64,000 bases of DNA from Prionace glauca (GCA_037974335.1 CM075760.1:37705609-37769608), one strand, 5' to 3'; shown: positions 21,851 to 32,911, numbered from the stretch's first letter. A program made the numbers and translations. Notes: generated from the sequence alone by a model not told the origin.

Positions 21851-21956
21851 CCCCAAGAATAAAATCTAATATAGAAACATGTTTGGATAAACATATTTGA
21901 CTAATTAATAAACACAATTAAGAGTTTAACTTGTTCAATAGGCTATTCTTTCCCAG

Positions 21957-22125
21957 CGACACCGTCTCCACCCACTCTCTACAGCCTGGTCTCCTCCTGT
22001 CAGCAACACAACTCCGATGGTTCCGTCATCTACGGCTGTTTGGCGATGGATTACTCTCCTGAAATCACCAGTCTCACCTGGAAGAAAGATGGGCAGCTGA
22101 TCAATGGGTTTAAGACTTACCCGTC
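21957..22125 (+). pseudogene. Half of an immunoglobulin heavy-chain CH1 exon
   Basis: After an acceptor ('ctattctttcccag', AG at 21955-21956) the sequence reads, in the phase-1 frame typical of Ig domains, '[15 protein letters not shown]' then '[20 protein letters not shown]' then '[16 protein letters not shown]'. These are the A to D strands of a C1-set domain: the Cys before DYSP and the Trp of 'TWKKDG' are canonical, and the 'LAMDYSP' box is characteristic of shark IgM-type CH1. The exon then stops abruptly, a TGA follows at 22130, and the second half of the domain (with its second Cys) is missing. The sequence joins zinc-finger DNA of the opposite strand. It is a relic of an Ig cluster constant region, not a working exon. 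No V, D, J or recombination signal was seen nearby. Confidence 0.85.
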
Positions 22126-22420
22126 ACTGTGAACTCGCTGGTGTACCACCAGGCTGGATGACATATTAAATCCCTTTCAACACTCGGAACAGATGAATGG
22201 CCTCTCTCCAGTGTGGACTCGCCAACGAGATTCCAGCTTGGATGGGTAATTGAACTCCTTCCCACTGTCCACACATTTCTGCAGTTTTTTTCATAGAGTG
22301 ATTGCACTTATGTTTCAACAGGCCAGGCGATCGGCTGAACCTTGTCCACATTCAGAGCCCATGTATGGCTTCTCTCCACTGTGAACCGTGCTTTTTCCTT
22401 CCATGTTCAGAATTCAGTTA
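22126..22420 (-). pseudogene. Zinc-finger gene fragment A
   Basis: The minus strand shows remnants of C2H2 fingers: a 'GEK'-like linker, finger spacing, and the 5' leader 'gaacatggaaggaaaaagca' (22391-22420) that also precedes gene B. The frames are broken by several changes. It is the 5' end of a zinc-finger gene of the B/C/D family, with most of the array missing and replaced by the Ig CH1 fragment. Confidence 0.75.
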
Positions 22421-22924
22421 CTATAAATTGAGTGACTCTGTCAGATTCTGATGTGATATTTATTTACAGTTTCCTGACATCAAATTGTCTCCTATGAAAT
22501 TGAGTTGAAACAGGGAAAAAAGGGGATTGAGAGAGAACTCAGAGACAGGTTATAAGTAGAATTCAGACTGAAGCAACAATAAAAAAGACCCACAAAGAAG
22601 GCTAGGAACGAGTTCTGCATCCAACATGCAGCCTGATTCAAACCTGCTCCTAACTAGACAGCCTGTGTCTCTCATCTCAGAACAATAAAACAGAAACAAA
22701 ACTCTGTACAGATTGAATCTGAAATAAAGAGAATAAACCCTGGAAATAATCAGCATGTCAGGCAGCCTTTGTGGAGTGACAAACGGAATTGAGGGCTCAG
22801 GGTTCTGTCTTCCCCTCAGTTTACAATGAAACATTTAGGATCAGGCACTGACTAATGGCAGTCACAATTCCCACAATGCTCTGTGCCCCAGAAACCCCTC
22901 TATTCAAAAGTTGTTGCCCGTAAT
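22421..22924 (-). other. 5' flank of zinc-finger fragment A
   Basis: The sequence upstream of fragment A matches the equivalent flanks of genes B and D ('tttcagaatctgaca'-like, then an 'aactgagttgaaac' block). At 22864-22879 'acaattcccacaatgc' resembles a ZNF143/STAF site. A short common repeat ('cctggaaataatcagca') is at 22740-22780. Confidence 0.45.
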
Positions 22925-23070
22925 TCACTAATCATAGAGTCTTTACAGTGCAGAAGGAGGCCATTTGACCCATTCAGCATGTACTGACCCTGCGATAGAG
23001 CATCTTTCTCAGGCATATCCCCTAAACCTATAACCACATGCATTTACTCTGCTAATCCCCCTGTTGTTAT
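22925..23070 (-). repeat. SINE-related fragment, antisense
   Basis: 'tagagtctttacagtgcaga' and 'aggaggccatttgacccatt' are the 3' part of a SINE whose other copies occur at 41.24 and 56.20 kb. Confidence 0.65.
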
Positions 23071-23929
23071 TGATTGGATCATTCAGAAACAATGGACTCT
23101 GATGATGTCATCCAGTCCTACTGAGATGATGTCACAGAGACTATTACATCACAGTGGAGCCTTAGTGATGAAAACAGTTTTGTTCCAGATGCAGCAGGTC
23201 CATTACTGATAGATCTGGAGATAGAATTACTGGGTCACAGAGCAAAATATTAGGACGGATGGCCAAAACCTTGTTTGGAGAGGCAGATCTTAACAAACAT
23301 CTTTAATCTGGACAGTTAGGGAGGGAGCTTCAGAATCTCATTTCCAGGCCTTGTTACATTCACTCAAGATATTTTACAGAAATTATAAGTTATAATGATC
23401 ACGAAGGTTTGGAAAGAATTCATCTCTTCTCTTTGGAACAATGTTGACCCCTTTTTCTGTCTCAATCTGTTTCTCTTTGTCTCAGTTTACGAACCTCCAT
23501 CCCATTCACTCTCACAGTCTCTGTTCCTATTTTACTTTGGTCTCTGTCTGCAATAATCACAATGGCTGCTGGTGATTCTCTGACTACAATCAGATAAGAA
23601 ATTAATCCAAAGTGTGCAGTCCCACCCAGCTGGACAACAATGGACAGGCACTGGAGGAAGATAGTTTGGTCAATGGTGTCAATAACTGCAGATTGGCTGA
23701 GAAGGACAGTGACAGAAAACTTACCTCAGTCTTAGTCACACAGTAATTTGAGAGTTGGTAAGAGCTGGTTTAATACAGTGGGATTCACACAGGGAATTTC
23801 AGGACATATGGGCGGAGATTTGGGAGACGACAGGGATTTTGGAAGTGGTAATGAGAGATGGGCAGGAGGGGAACAAAAACACTGGGGTCAAGAATGGGCT
23901 CACGGGAGGAAGGGAAGTAATGGAGGCAG
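23071..23929. other. No recognised feature
   Basis: Contains no supportable gene. 23600-23930 has LINE-like wording ('agtttggtcaatggtgtcaa') that is too degraded to place. Confidence 0.4.
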
Positions 23930-24322
23930 CTTTTTATTCATTTTTCATTTGTGGCACATGGGTGTTGTTGCATGGCCAGCATTTATTGCAAGTTGCCCTT
24001 GAGTAGCTGATGGTGAGCTGCCTTCTTGAACAACTGAGTGGTTTGCTTGGCCATTTTAGAATCAACCATATTGCTGCGGCTCTGGAGTCCCATGTAGGCC
24101 AGATCAGGCAAGGATGGCAGATTTCCTTCCCTAAAGGACATCATTGAACCAGATGGATTTTTGCGACAATTGTTTCACGATCTTCAGTAAATTCTTAATT
24201 CCAGATTTTTTTTATTGAATCCAAATTTCACCACCTGCCCTGACAGGATTCAAACCTGGGTCCCCAGAACATTAGCTGAGTTTCTGGATTAAGCATACCA
24301 CAAGGCCATCACCTCCCCTCAC
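23930..24322 (-). repeat. tRNA-derived SINE (second family), antisense
   Basis: On the minus strand it has the head 'ggtgatggccttgtggtatg', a decayed box B ('cccaggtttgaatcctg'), and a body ending 'aaataaatgctggcc'-like sequence. It is a fuller relative of the copy at 19.35-19.70 kb. Confidence 0.75.
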
Positions 24323-24598
24323 TCTTAGTGACAAAGAAGCTCCATGTGCTCCTGACACTTGTTGGAGGTGAGGATGGAGAAGACAGGGGAGAGGAAGAGC
24401 CCTTCAGATGGATCCAAAGTGAGTTACAGACAATAAATAGATGCAACGCAGTCTGTTCAATATAAAAATGGTAATATAAAACTGATTTATTTGACTTTTA
24501 TCCACAATATTCACCCAACTAACTGGCTGGAGCTTTTTAACATCAACCAACAGACCTCAACAAACATAATCCTGGATGTCATTGACTGCAAAATCCAA

Positions 24599-24888
24599 TC
24601 ATTGTAATTGCTTGTGAGCTTGTTGGTGTCTCATCAGTACAGAAAAATAAGCAAATCCCTTTCCACAATCAGCACATTCTCCCCAGTGTGAACTCGCTGG
24701 TGTGTCAGCACATTCGATGACTGAGTGAAACCCTTCCCAGACACACAGCAGGTGAACGGTCTCTCCCCACTGTGAACATGCTGGTGCATCAGAAGTCTGG
24801 ATGACGAAGGGAATCCCTTCCCACACTCAGAGCAGATGGATGGTCTCCCCCCAGTTTGAACACACTGGTGTGAGAGAAGGATGGATGA
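24599..24888 (-). pseudogene. Decayed 3' part of zinc-finger gene B
   Basis: Beyond the stop at 24889 the minus strand continues with recognisable fingers ('[20 protein letters not shown]', '[17 protein letters not shown]'). A short deletion then joins a GE linker directly to '[20 protein letters not shown]' in another frame, ending at 24599. These were once the last three fingers of gene B. Confidence 0.8.
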
Positions 24889-25647
24889 CTAACTAAATCC
24901 CTTACCACACACAGAGCTGGTGAACAGCCTCTCCCCAGTGTGAATTTGCTGGTGTACAGTGAGATGAGACGATCGCTTGAATGCAGACCCACAGTGAGAG
25001 CATCTGAACGGTCTCTCATCAGTGTGAACAGGTTGATGCTGCTTCAAATCCTGGGAACTTTTAAAGCGCTTTCCACAGTCTGGACACGTAAAAGGTCTCT
25101 CAGCAGTGTGAACTCGCTGGTGCGTCTGCAGTTTGTATTGCTGAGTAAATCCTTTCCCACACATGGAACAGGTGAATGGCCTCTCATTGCTGTGAGTACG
25201 TTGATGGCGCATCAGTTCCCCAGAACATTTGTAACACTTCCCACAGTCTGAGCATTTAAATGGTCTCTCCTCAGTGTGAACTCGCTGGTGATTCAATAGG
25301 GTGGATGACTGAATGAATCCCTTCCCACACACAGAACAGGTGAACGGCCTTTCCCCAGTGTGAAGTCGCTGATGTATCAGAAGGTAGGATTGACGAGTGA
25401 ATCCCTTTCCACACTCGAAGCAGGTGAACGGTTTCTCCCCAGTGTGACTGAGCCAATGACTTTCCAGGCCAGATGGGGATTTGAATCCCTTCCCACAATC
25501 ACTGCATTTCCACGGTTTCTTCCTGGATTGACTGCATTTGTGTTTCAACAGGGCAGATGATTGGCTGAAGCCTTGTCCACACAAAGAGCATGTGTACGAT
25601 TTCTCCCCATTGTAAATGATATTTTCTTCTTCCATGTTCAAAATCAA
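24889..25647 (-). CDS. C2H2 zinc-finger protein B (truncated array)
   Basis: The 252-aa frame encodes a leader followed by tandem C2H2 fingers joined by TGE(R/K)PF-type linkers. Such proteins are nuclear and bind DNA sequence-specifically. The likelier start is the second Met, in 'gaacatggaagaag' (NMEEENII), because that leader is shared with paralogues A and C. Finger 1 is degenerate ('LLKHKCSQS', second His replaced). Fingers 2-8 have all Cys and His ligands, for example '[19 protein letters not shown]' and '[19 protein letters not shown]'. In finger 9 the first Cys is Ser, and a CAG to TAG change then ends the frame after 'CGKGFS'. No KRAB or SCAN is visible. A likely non-coding first exon lies in the CpG block at 28.34-28.5 kb, with a 2.3 kb intron containing a CR1. 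It could make a shortened protein or be an early pseudogene. Confidence 0.7.
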   Translation of the reverse strand: MILNMEEENIIYNGEKSYTCSLCGQGFSQSSALLKHKCSQSRKKPWKCSDCGKGFKSPSGLESHWLSHTGEKPFTCFECGKGFTRQSYLLIHQRLHTGERPFTCSVCGKGFIQSSTLLNHQRVHTEERPFKCSDCGKCYKCSGELMRHQRTHSNERPFTCSMCGKGFTQQYKLQTHQRVHTAERPFTCPDCGKRFKSSQDLKQHQPVHTDERPFRCSHCGSAFKRSSHLTVHQQIHTGERLFTSSVCGKGFS

Positions 25648-26189
25648 ATGATATTCAAGTTACAATAAATTGGAAAACTCCACCAGATTCTAATGTGATG
25701 TTTCATTTCAGTTTCCCAACTGCAAAACCTGCTCTTCTAAAACCCTGTATAACTGTTTCAAAACAGAAAAAAAAGGAGAGAGAGAGAACTCATAAAAACA
25801 CAGGCAGTTTGTGAAACTGAGCTGAATTAATCTGGTCATATTTACGTCCGTCACTGGGAAAAAGTGGCAATGAAAACTGTTGGATTGTTGTAAAAACACA
25901 ACTTATTCAGTAATATGGGGAAAGGGAACCTGCCACACGGTCTGGGCCCACAGAGGACTGTCTCCACAAATTTCAAAACTGTCCCTGAACACCAAGGTCT
26001 GGGTCATTTGTATATATGAGGAAGAGCAGGGTGTTAACACCAGCTCCTGAGGAAATCCCAAACATCCATTAACCAGTATTTCATATGTTTCCTGTCCCGT
26101 GGACAATTTTGTGTCAATGTTGTTACTGTCCCTTTCATTCCACGAGTCATAATTTTGTTCCTAAGTTTTACTACAGGAATTTTTTAAAT
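25648..26189 (-). other. 5' flank and intron of zinc-finger gene B
   Basis: On the minus strand 'ggttttgcag' near 25725 is a possible splice acceptor just upstream of the conserved 'ttgggaaactgaaatgaaac' block that also precedes gene D. No other feature is seen. Confidence 0.45.
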
Positions 26190-27640
26190 AAGAACATAAG
26201 AAATAGGAGCAGGAGTAGGCCATCTAGCCCCTCGAGCCTGCCCCGCCATTCAATAAGATCATGGCTGATCTGTCATGGCTCAGTTCCACCTTCCCGCCCT
26301 CTCCCCATAACCCTTAATCTCCTCTTATCAAAAACCCATCAACCCGCGTCTTAAAAATATTTAGCGAGGCAGCCTCCACCACTTCAACGGGCAGAGAATT
26401 CCAGAGATTCACCACCCTTTGAGTGAAGAAGTTCCTCCTTAACTCCGTTCTAAATCGCCTCCCCTTTATCTTGAGGCTGTGCCCCCTAGTCCTACTGTCC
26501 TTTCTGAGCAGGAAGAGTCTCTCCACCTCTATCCTGTCCATCCCATTCATCATCTTATATGTCTCAATGAGATCTCCCCTCATTCTTCTAAACTCTAACG
26601 AGTACAAGCCTAGTTTATTCAGCCTCTCCTCATAGCTCAACCCCCTCAACTCTGGCATCAGCCTAGTAAACCTCCTCTGCACTCCCTCCAAGGCCAAAAT
26701 ATCCTTGCGTAAGTGCGGCGACCATAACTGCACACAGTACTCCAGCTGCGGCCTCACCAATGCCCTATACAGCTGCAGCAAGACCTCTCTACTTTTATAT
26801 TCAATCCCCCTCGCTATGAAGGCCAGCATCCCATTCGCCTTCCTGACCACCTGCTGCACCTGCAGGCTGGGTTTTTGCGACTCATGCACAAGGACCCCGA
26901 GGTCCCTCTGCACCGTCGCCTGCTGCAGTTTTTCGCCACATAAGTAATAGTCCTTCTACCATTATTCCTACCAAAGTGGACCACCTCGCATTTGTCAACA
27001 TTAAATTCCATTTGCCAGTTCCTGGCCCATTCGCCCAGCCTATCTAGATCCTTCTGCAGACTCTCCACACCCTCCGCGCAATTTGCCGTTCCACCAATCT
27101 TGGTGTCATCAGCAAATTTCAACACCATATTTCGACATTGATATAGATGATCTGGTTTCCTCCTCCAGATCATCTATATCAATGATAAATAGCTGAGGCC
27201 CCAGCACCGACCCCTGGGGCACTCCACTAATCACCAACCGCCAATCCGAATAGCACCCATTGACCCCCACTCTCTGCCTCCTATTTGACAGCCAATCCTC
27301 TACCCACGCTAACATCCTACTCCCAACTCCATGCCCCCTTACCTTCTGCAATAACCTCTTATGAGGTACCTTGTCAAACGTCTTCTGAAAATGTCTTTTA
27401 GAAAATGTCTTTAATGCCTTTTGGAGGTCCATGTTCACCAGATTAATAGCATTATCCTCAACACTGGTGTCTGTAACCTCATCAAAAAACATAAGCAGGT
27501 TAGTTCCCTTAACAACTCCATGCTGGCTTTCCTTATTAACCCACATTTACTCAGGTGACTATTAAATTTCTCCTCAATTATTATTTCAGGAATTTTCCCT
27601 ATCACCAAGATTGAACTGACTGACCTACAGTTTCTGGAAT
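26190..27640 (-). mobile_element. CR1 LINE 3' half, antisense
   Basis: The minus strand runs from RT motifs ('[20 protein letters not shown]', '[13 protein letters not shown]', '[15 protein letters not shown]') at 27100-27400, through '[17 protein letters not shown]' near 27100, to the 199-aa C-terminal frame (26314-26913) and the tail 'taagaacataagaaatagga'. A 49-base perfect hairpin (27136-27184) interrupts the RT region. It lies in the intron of zinc-finger gene B. Confidence 0.9.
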
Positions 27641-27649
27641 GATCTTCAC

Positions 27650-27805
27650 ACCAGTTATTGACCACCCACTTAACCTGCACATCTTTAGACTGTGGGAGGA
27701 AATATGGGAAGAACATGCAACCTCCACACAATCACCCGAGACTGGAATCGAACCCGAGTCCCTGACGTCGTGTTGCAGTACTGCTAACCACTATGCCAGC
27801 TCAAA
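27650..27805 (-). repeat. SINE head fragment, antisense
   Basis: 'ctgcacatctttagactgtg' and 'tggaatcgaacccgagtccc' followed by 'tgctaaccactatgccag' are the body, box B and box A of the tRNA-derived SINE on the minus strand. Confidence 0.75.
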
Positions 27806-28139
27806 AATCTGAAATCATTCCCGACAGACAGAACATACAAACCTTTGACCTTTCACATTCAAAAGCAGATGGTACTTAAATTCTAAAGAAAAAATGGCTG
27901 CCAGATATGATGTGATCTTCGGTTTGAATTTTACAATTGTCTTATTCTGTAAATAGAGATTACAAAACAAAAATCACTGTTAATCCAGGACAGAAAGTCA
28001 GAAGAGACAAACATTTCTCTTGGGGTTGGGTTTTCTGTGTGTAAATCCTCCCCTCTAACTCCCTGTAAAAGGAGTTTCCAAAGTCCATCACTGTCAGTCC
28101 AGGATAGACATGCTCAACATTCTCTCCTCCTGCTGGCAG

Positions 28140-28520
28140 GGAACACCGCGCATGCGCACCGCTGCCCGAACCCAGGTCTGTTACCGAGGAACCGGCGCGG
28201 AGCAGCTACTGCCTCAGAGATACAAATGCGGTGACCCTTAGCACCCTATGCTGCTTGCAGAGCCATTACGGGTGCCTATGAAGCTTCCCCATCCACCCAC
28301 CAGCTCCATCTCTCCGGCCACGCCGCAAACTCACCGTCTGCGAATCGGCCAAAGCTCATCCACACTGCGCATGTTCCCCATGCTGTGATTGACGGCAGCT
28401 CCCGACTAATAGGAAGAGGGGGCGGGGCTGGAGGCCCGAGATCGCGTGTCTGGTCCTCCAACCAATCAGAGTGAATGAGAGGCGGGGCTGAGCCCGGATC
28501 TCCCTCATTGGCTGAAACTC
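28140..28520. promoter_or_regulatory. CpG-rich promoter and first exon of zinc-finger gene B
   Basis: A GC-rich block with 'caccgcgcatgcgcac' (NRF1-like) near 28145, two ATTGG/CCAAT boxes ('ccaaccaatcagagtga' near 28460 and 'tcattggctg' near 28505), and a GC box 'gggggcggggc' at 28419-28429. On the minus strand 'ttcgcagacg' is followed by a consensus donor GTGAGT (GT at 28334-28333), which would end a non-coding first exon of gene B. About 130 bp here (28378-28500) is similar to 47118-47300. Confidence 0.6.
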
Positions 28521-28737
28521 TGCATCATTGTGACAGCTGCTTTGTGTCAAACTCCAGGAGAAAAACTGGACCTTTCTGTTTGTAACTTTAAACAGATGGA
28601 GCCCAGTGGATGTGGAACAAACAGACCAACATTTGTCACTGAGATGTGGGAACATGAAACAATTCACAAACAATTCAAGAACTAAAACAAAGGAATAACC
28701 GTGCAGACAGGTTAAAACAAGGAAGAGAGTCCCTGGT

Positions 28738-29577
28738 TTCAATAAATGATTTATTTGATAATATTCTCACAAGCTTTCGAGGGGGCAGCCTCTTCGTCAG
28801 GTGAATGGAGAGTTCTGGCCTCAGACAGACAGAGCATACAAAGCACAGACAGTTGCTGATTAGAATGCGAATCCTTACACCTAACCTGCTGTTCAAGTCT
28901 TAAAGTGGCTGATAATGTGAGTGGAAGGAGCACTGATCACAGTTTAAAGAGATGTGTATTGTCTCCAGACAGTACAGTAAGTGAGGTTTTGCAAACCCAG
29001 GCAAGTCACGGGGGTTACAGATAGTGCGACATGAACCCAAGATCCCTGTTGAGACCGTCCTCATGTGTGCGGAAATTGGCTATCAGTCTCTGTTCAGCGA
29101 CTCTGCGCTGTCGTGCACGCTGTCGTGCGACTCTGCGCTGTCGCTGAACAGAGACTGATAGCCAAGTTCCGCACACATGAGGACGGTCTCAACAGGGATC
29201 TTGGGTTCATGTCGCACTATCTGTAACCCCCGTGACTTGCCTGGGTTTGCAAAACCTCACTTACTGTACTGTCTGGAGACAATACACATCTCTTTAAACT
29301 GTGATCAGTGCTCCTTCCACTCACATTATCAGCCACTTTAAGACTTGAACAGCAGTTAGGTGTAAGGATTCGCATTCTAATCAGCAACTGTCTGTGCTTT
29401 GTATGCTCTGTCTGTCTGAGGCCAGAACTCTCCATTCACCTGACGAAGAGGCTGCCCCCTCGAAAGCTTGTGAGAATATTATCAAATAAATCGGTTGGAC
29501 TAAAACCTGGTGTTGTCAGACTTTTTACTGTGTTTACGCCAGTCCAACGCCGGCAAACCCACATCTTCAATAAATGA
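28738..29577 (+). mobile_element. Foldback Penelope-like insertion with 12-bp target duplication
   Basis: Two arms of about 354 bp (28748-29101 and 29140-29492) are reverse complements with only two differences seen by eye. They are separated by a 38-base centre in which 'gactctgcgctgtcg' is repeated directly. The right arm alone continues to a terminus ending 'ccagtccaacgccggcaaac' + 'ccacatc' (to 29565). The whole is flanked by TTCAATAAATGA at 28738-28749 and 29566-29577. Inverted 5' partial copies and short target duplications fit Penelope-like elements, but no RT or endonuclease coding is present and the family is inferred. The near-identity of the arms suggests a young insertion. Each arm carries 'cctgacgaag' ... 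'cgaaagc', reminiscent of a hammerhead core. Confidence 0.75.
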
Positions 29578-29837
29578 ACCGACAGCAGATTTAGGACAGG
29601 TTAGAGAGAAGTCAGAAACGAGTGAATTCAAAGACAGTCTCTTTGGGTGGCAGGGGAGGGAGAAGGGGATGTATGAATTCAAAGTGGCTAAAAGGTGCAA
29701 GTTTTCTACAGTGGACAACCACATTAAGATCTAACAGAGGCGGGTGTGAAATGGTGTGAGCTGGGAAGAGCTTGATCAGTTTATTGCACCAGGGAGTCTT
29801 AAAATCAGAGTGATTTGTGTTTCACAAATGATTTTGG

Positions 29838-30115
29838 ATGGCACGGTGGCACAGTAGTTAGTATTGCTGCTCACAGCACCAGGGACCTGGGTTCCATTCT
29901 TGGCTTAGGTCACTATCTGTGTAGAGTCTGCACGTTCTCCCCATACCTCTGTGGGTTTCCTCTGGATGCTCTGGTTTCCTTGTGCTGGTTAGGTGCATTG
30001 GTTATGCTAAATTCTTCTTCAGTGTACCTGAATAGGTGCCAGAGTGTGGCAGCTAGTTAATTTTCACAGTAACTTCATCGTAGTGCTAATGTAAGCCTAC
30101 TTGTGACACTAATAA
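29838..30115 (+). repeat. tRNA-derived SINE, full length
   Basis: Box A-like 'tggcacggtggcacagtagt', box B-like 'cctgggttccattcttgg', body 'ctgcacgttctccccatac', and tail 'cagtaacttcatcgtagtgc' followed by 'aataaaaaac'. It is the most complete member of this family in the window. Confidence 0.85.
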
Positions 30116-30324
30116 AAAACAACTTTAAAACTAATAGTCCTGCTGGATAGTCACATGAGAAAGTCTTATCTAACACCTCAAGTGCACAAAACAAAGAATG
30201 ATCCCAAATGTAAGGAACTGTCCAATCATTTGTAAATATATTTTATATGTTGACATTTCAACAGTCAGCTTCCATCACACTGAAGTCAATGGAAGGTGAG
30301 AAATGGTTCAAGATTCTATATAGA

Positions 30325-30705
30325 AATGTAACTTGATGTGTTCAAGATTATGAAGGGCATGGACAGGGCGCATAGGGAGCAGCTGTTCCCCTTAGATGAA
30401 CAGTCAGTTACATGGGGACACAAGATAAAAGTGGAGGGGTTGGAAGATTTGAGGAAAAACTTTACCCAGGGGGTGGTGACGGTCTGGAATGCACTGCCTG
30501 GGAGGGTGGTGGAGGCAGGATGCCTCATATTCCTTCCAAAAGTACCTGGATGAATACTTGGCACGCCAGAACATTCATAACACGGGCCAAGTGCTGGCAA
30601 GTGGGATTAGGTGAGCAGGTCAGGGCCTTTCACGCATTAGTGCAGACTCGATAGGCCAAAGGGCCTCTTCTGCATTATAGTAATGTGTGATTCTGTTACC
30701 ATTAC
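30325..30705 (+). mobile_element. CR1/L2-type LINE 3' end
   Basis: It encodes 'KIMKGMDRAHREQLFPLD' and ends with 'gccaaagggcctcttctgca', 'ttatagtaatgtgtgattct'. It belongs to a subfamily distinct from the common CR1 tails here. Confidence 0.75.
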
Positions 30706-30998
30706 CTTACATTTGGTAGATTCAGAAATGTTATATTAACATTTTAAAACCTAAACCTGCCATTTTACTCAGTCAGGAACAGATCCCAGTTTTACACCAA
30801 TCTGATTTGACAGCCAGTTTCCATTATTCACTGTTGTTCACCCTGACTCTAAACACATTGTAAAGGAGTTTCTGTTCCATGTCTAGAACCTCAGAGTCAC
30901 AGAAGAGAGCAGCTGCGACACATTTCTCACACACCTCAGGATTAACCCACAGGGGTGTTTGCTGTCAATGAAAAGAGATGAGATAAAGTGGGGTGTGG
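30706..30998. other. No recognised feature
   Basis: Looks like degraded antisense LINE sequence ('aaccaggaacagatcccagt'-like wording) without clear borders. Confidence 0.3.
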
Positions 30999-31170
30999 GC
31001 CCACTTGTGTTTCAGGAGGGAGGGGGAGGATGAACAAATTAATCCCTTCCTACAGTCTCCACATTTCCATGGTTCCCCCCAGCTTGACTGTGCTCTTATC
31101 TTGTGTCCCCTCATAACTGACTGTTTAACTAGGGGGAACAGCTGCTCCCTGTCCATGTCCCTCATTTCTT
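30999..31170 (-). pseudogene. Isolated zinc-finger fragment with LINE sequence
   Basis: The minus strand encodes 'WKCGDCRKGLICSSSPSLLK' and 'HKWAHT', one finger closely matching the second finger of pseudogene C at 32.4-32.5 kb. From 31095 on it runs into antisense LINE sequence ('MDREQLFPLVKQSVMRGHKI'). Confidence 0.7.
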
Positions 31171-31393
31171 CAGCCAGAGAATGGTGGATCTATGGATCTC
31201 TTTGCCGTAGAAGGCTTTGGGTGCCACGTAATTTAGTGCCTTTAAGACAGAGATGGATAGGTTGATTAATAAGAGGATCAGGGGTTATGGGGAAAAGCCA
31301 GGAGAATGGGGATTAGAAAAGTATCAGCCATGATTGAATGGCGGAGCAGACTCAATGGGCCGAGTGGCCTAATCCTACTCCTATATCTTATGG
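31171..31393 (+). mobile_element. CR1 3' end, sense
   Basis: From 'gagaatggtggatctatgga' to 'aatcctactcctatatctta'; the CR1 tail of an intermediate-age subfamily. Confidence 0.8.
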
Positions 31394-31399
31394 TCTGAT

Positions 31400-31516
31400 G
31401 GAAAGACCAAAGTGCTGTTTGTCCCTCTCAGTGTGACCCTGGAGGACTGTGTCCAGGCTGAAGTTCTCTTCCTGCCGTATGATCCTCCCCTCGATGCCCT
31501 TTCTGAGTTCCAAACA
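31400..31516 (+). other. Unknown exon-like open segment
   Basis: One plus frame is open and reads 'KTKVLFVPLSVTLEDCVQAE' then 'VLFLPYDPPLDALSEFQT', followed by 'acaggtaatg', a plausible donor. The left side is replaced by a CR1 tail. I do not recognise the protein. It may be a broken host exon or unrecognised transposon coding. Confidence 0.3.
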
Positions 31517-31954
31517 GGTAATGTCAAACATTCAGGTGGGAAAGATAAAAATACACAACAACTTTAAACAAAGCTCAGTTACTTGACAGTCTCTGTTCCA
31601 GTTATAGGGATTATTAATATCAGAGGAACAAATTCCAACTGTCAGAATGAATATGGTTCAGTCCTGGATGTGAGTAACAGCAGTATTTACAGCAGAATCC
31701 CTGACTAAGTGACAAAGAAGTTTCATGAGTCCTCAGACTTGTGTTGAGGTGACGATGGAGGACACAGTGAAGGGGGGGAGCCCTTCAAAACTAACCTACG
31801 TTAGAGAAATTATAAACATTCATCAAACCATATCTCCCACATCGCTGGTTTATTTGACTTTTAACCCACAATATAAACTCTACAACTGTGCTAGGGCTTA
31901 TTAACATCAGCAGAAACAAGTGCCAATGAGAATGGTTCAGTCCTGCATGTGATT

Positions 31955-32619
<665 letters not shown>

Positions 32620-32729
32620 ATTACAATAATATTCAGATTACAATAATTTAGGTAATAGCGTCAGATGTTGCTGCGATGATTTGTTTGAGTTTTTTGCCTC
32701 CCACCACTCAGCTTCTGAAGTCCTGTGAA

Positions 32730-32890
32730 AAAAATGTCCAATGTTAAAGATTGATGAAAGACAAATATTTTTCTTGGTTTGGGTTTACTATTGTGTAAAT
32801 CCTCCCCCTCTAAGCCCCTTTGAAAGGAGTTTCCAAAATCCATCACAGTGAGTCCAGACTAGAAACTCACAACATTCCCTCACAGACACA
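32730..32890 (-). repeat. Duplicated 5' flank shared with gene B
   Basis: 'tgtaaatcctccccctctaa' and 'aaggagtttccaaaatccat' repeat the sequence at 28020-28125 with about 85 percent identity by eye. This marks the 5' extent of the B/C segmental duplication. Confidence 0.7.
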
Positions 32891-32911
32891 ATGACAATCA
32901 TTAACTGAAAA

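Noticed and set aside
29838-29910. tRNA gene
   Set aside because: Box A and B similarity comes from the head of a tRNA-derived SINE; no cloverleaf or terminator, and the SINE body follows.
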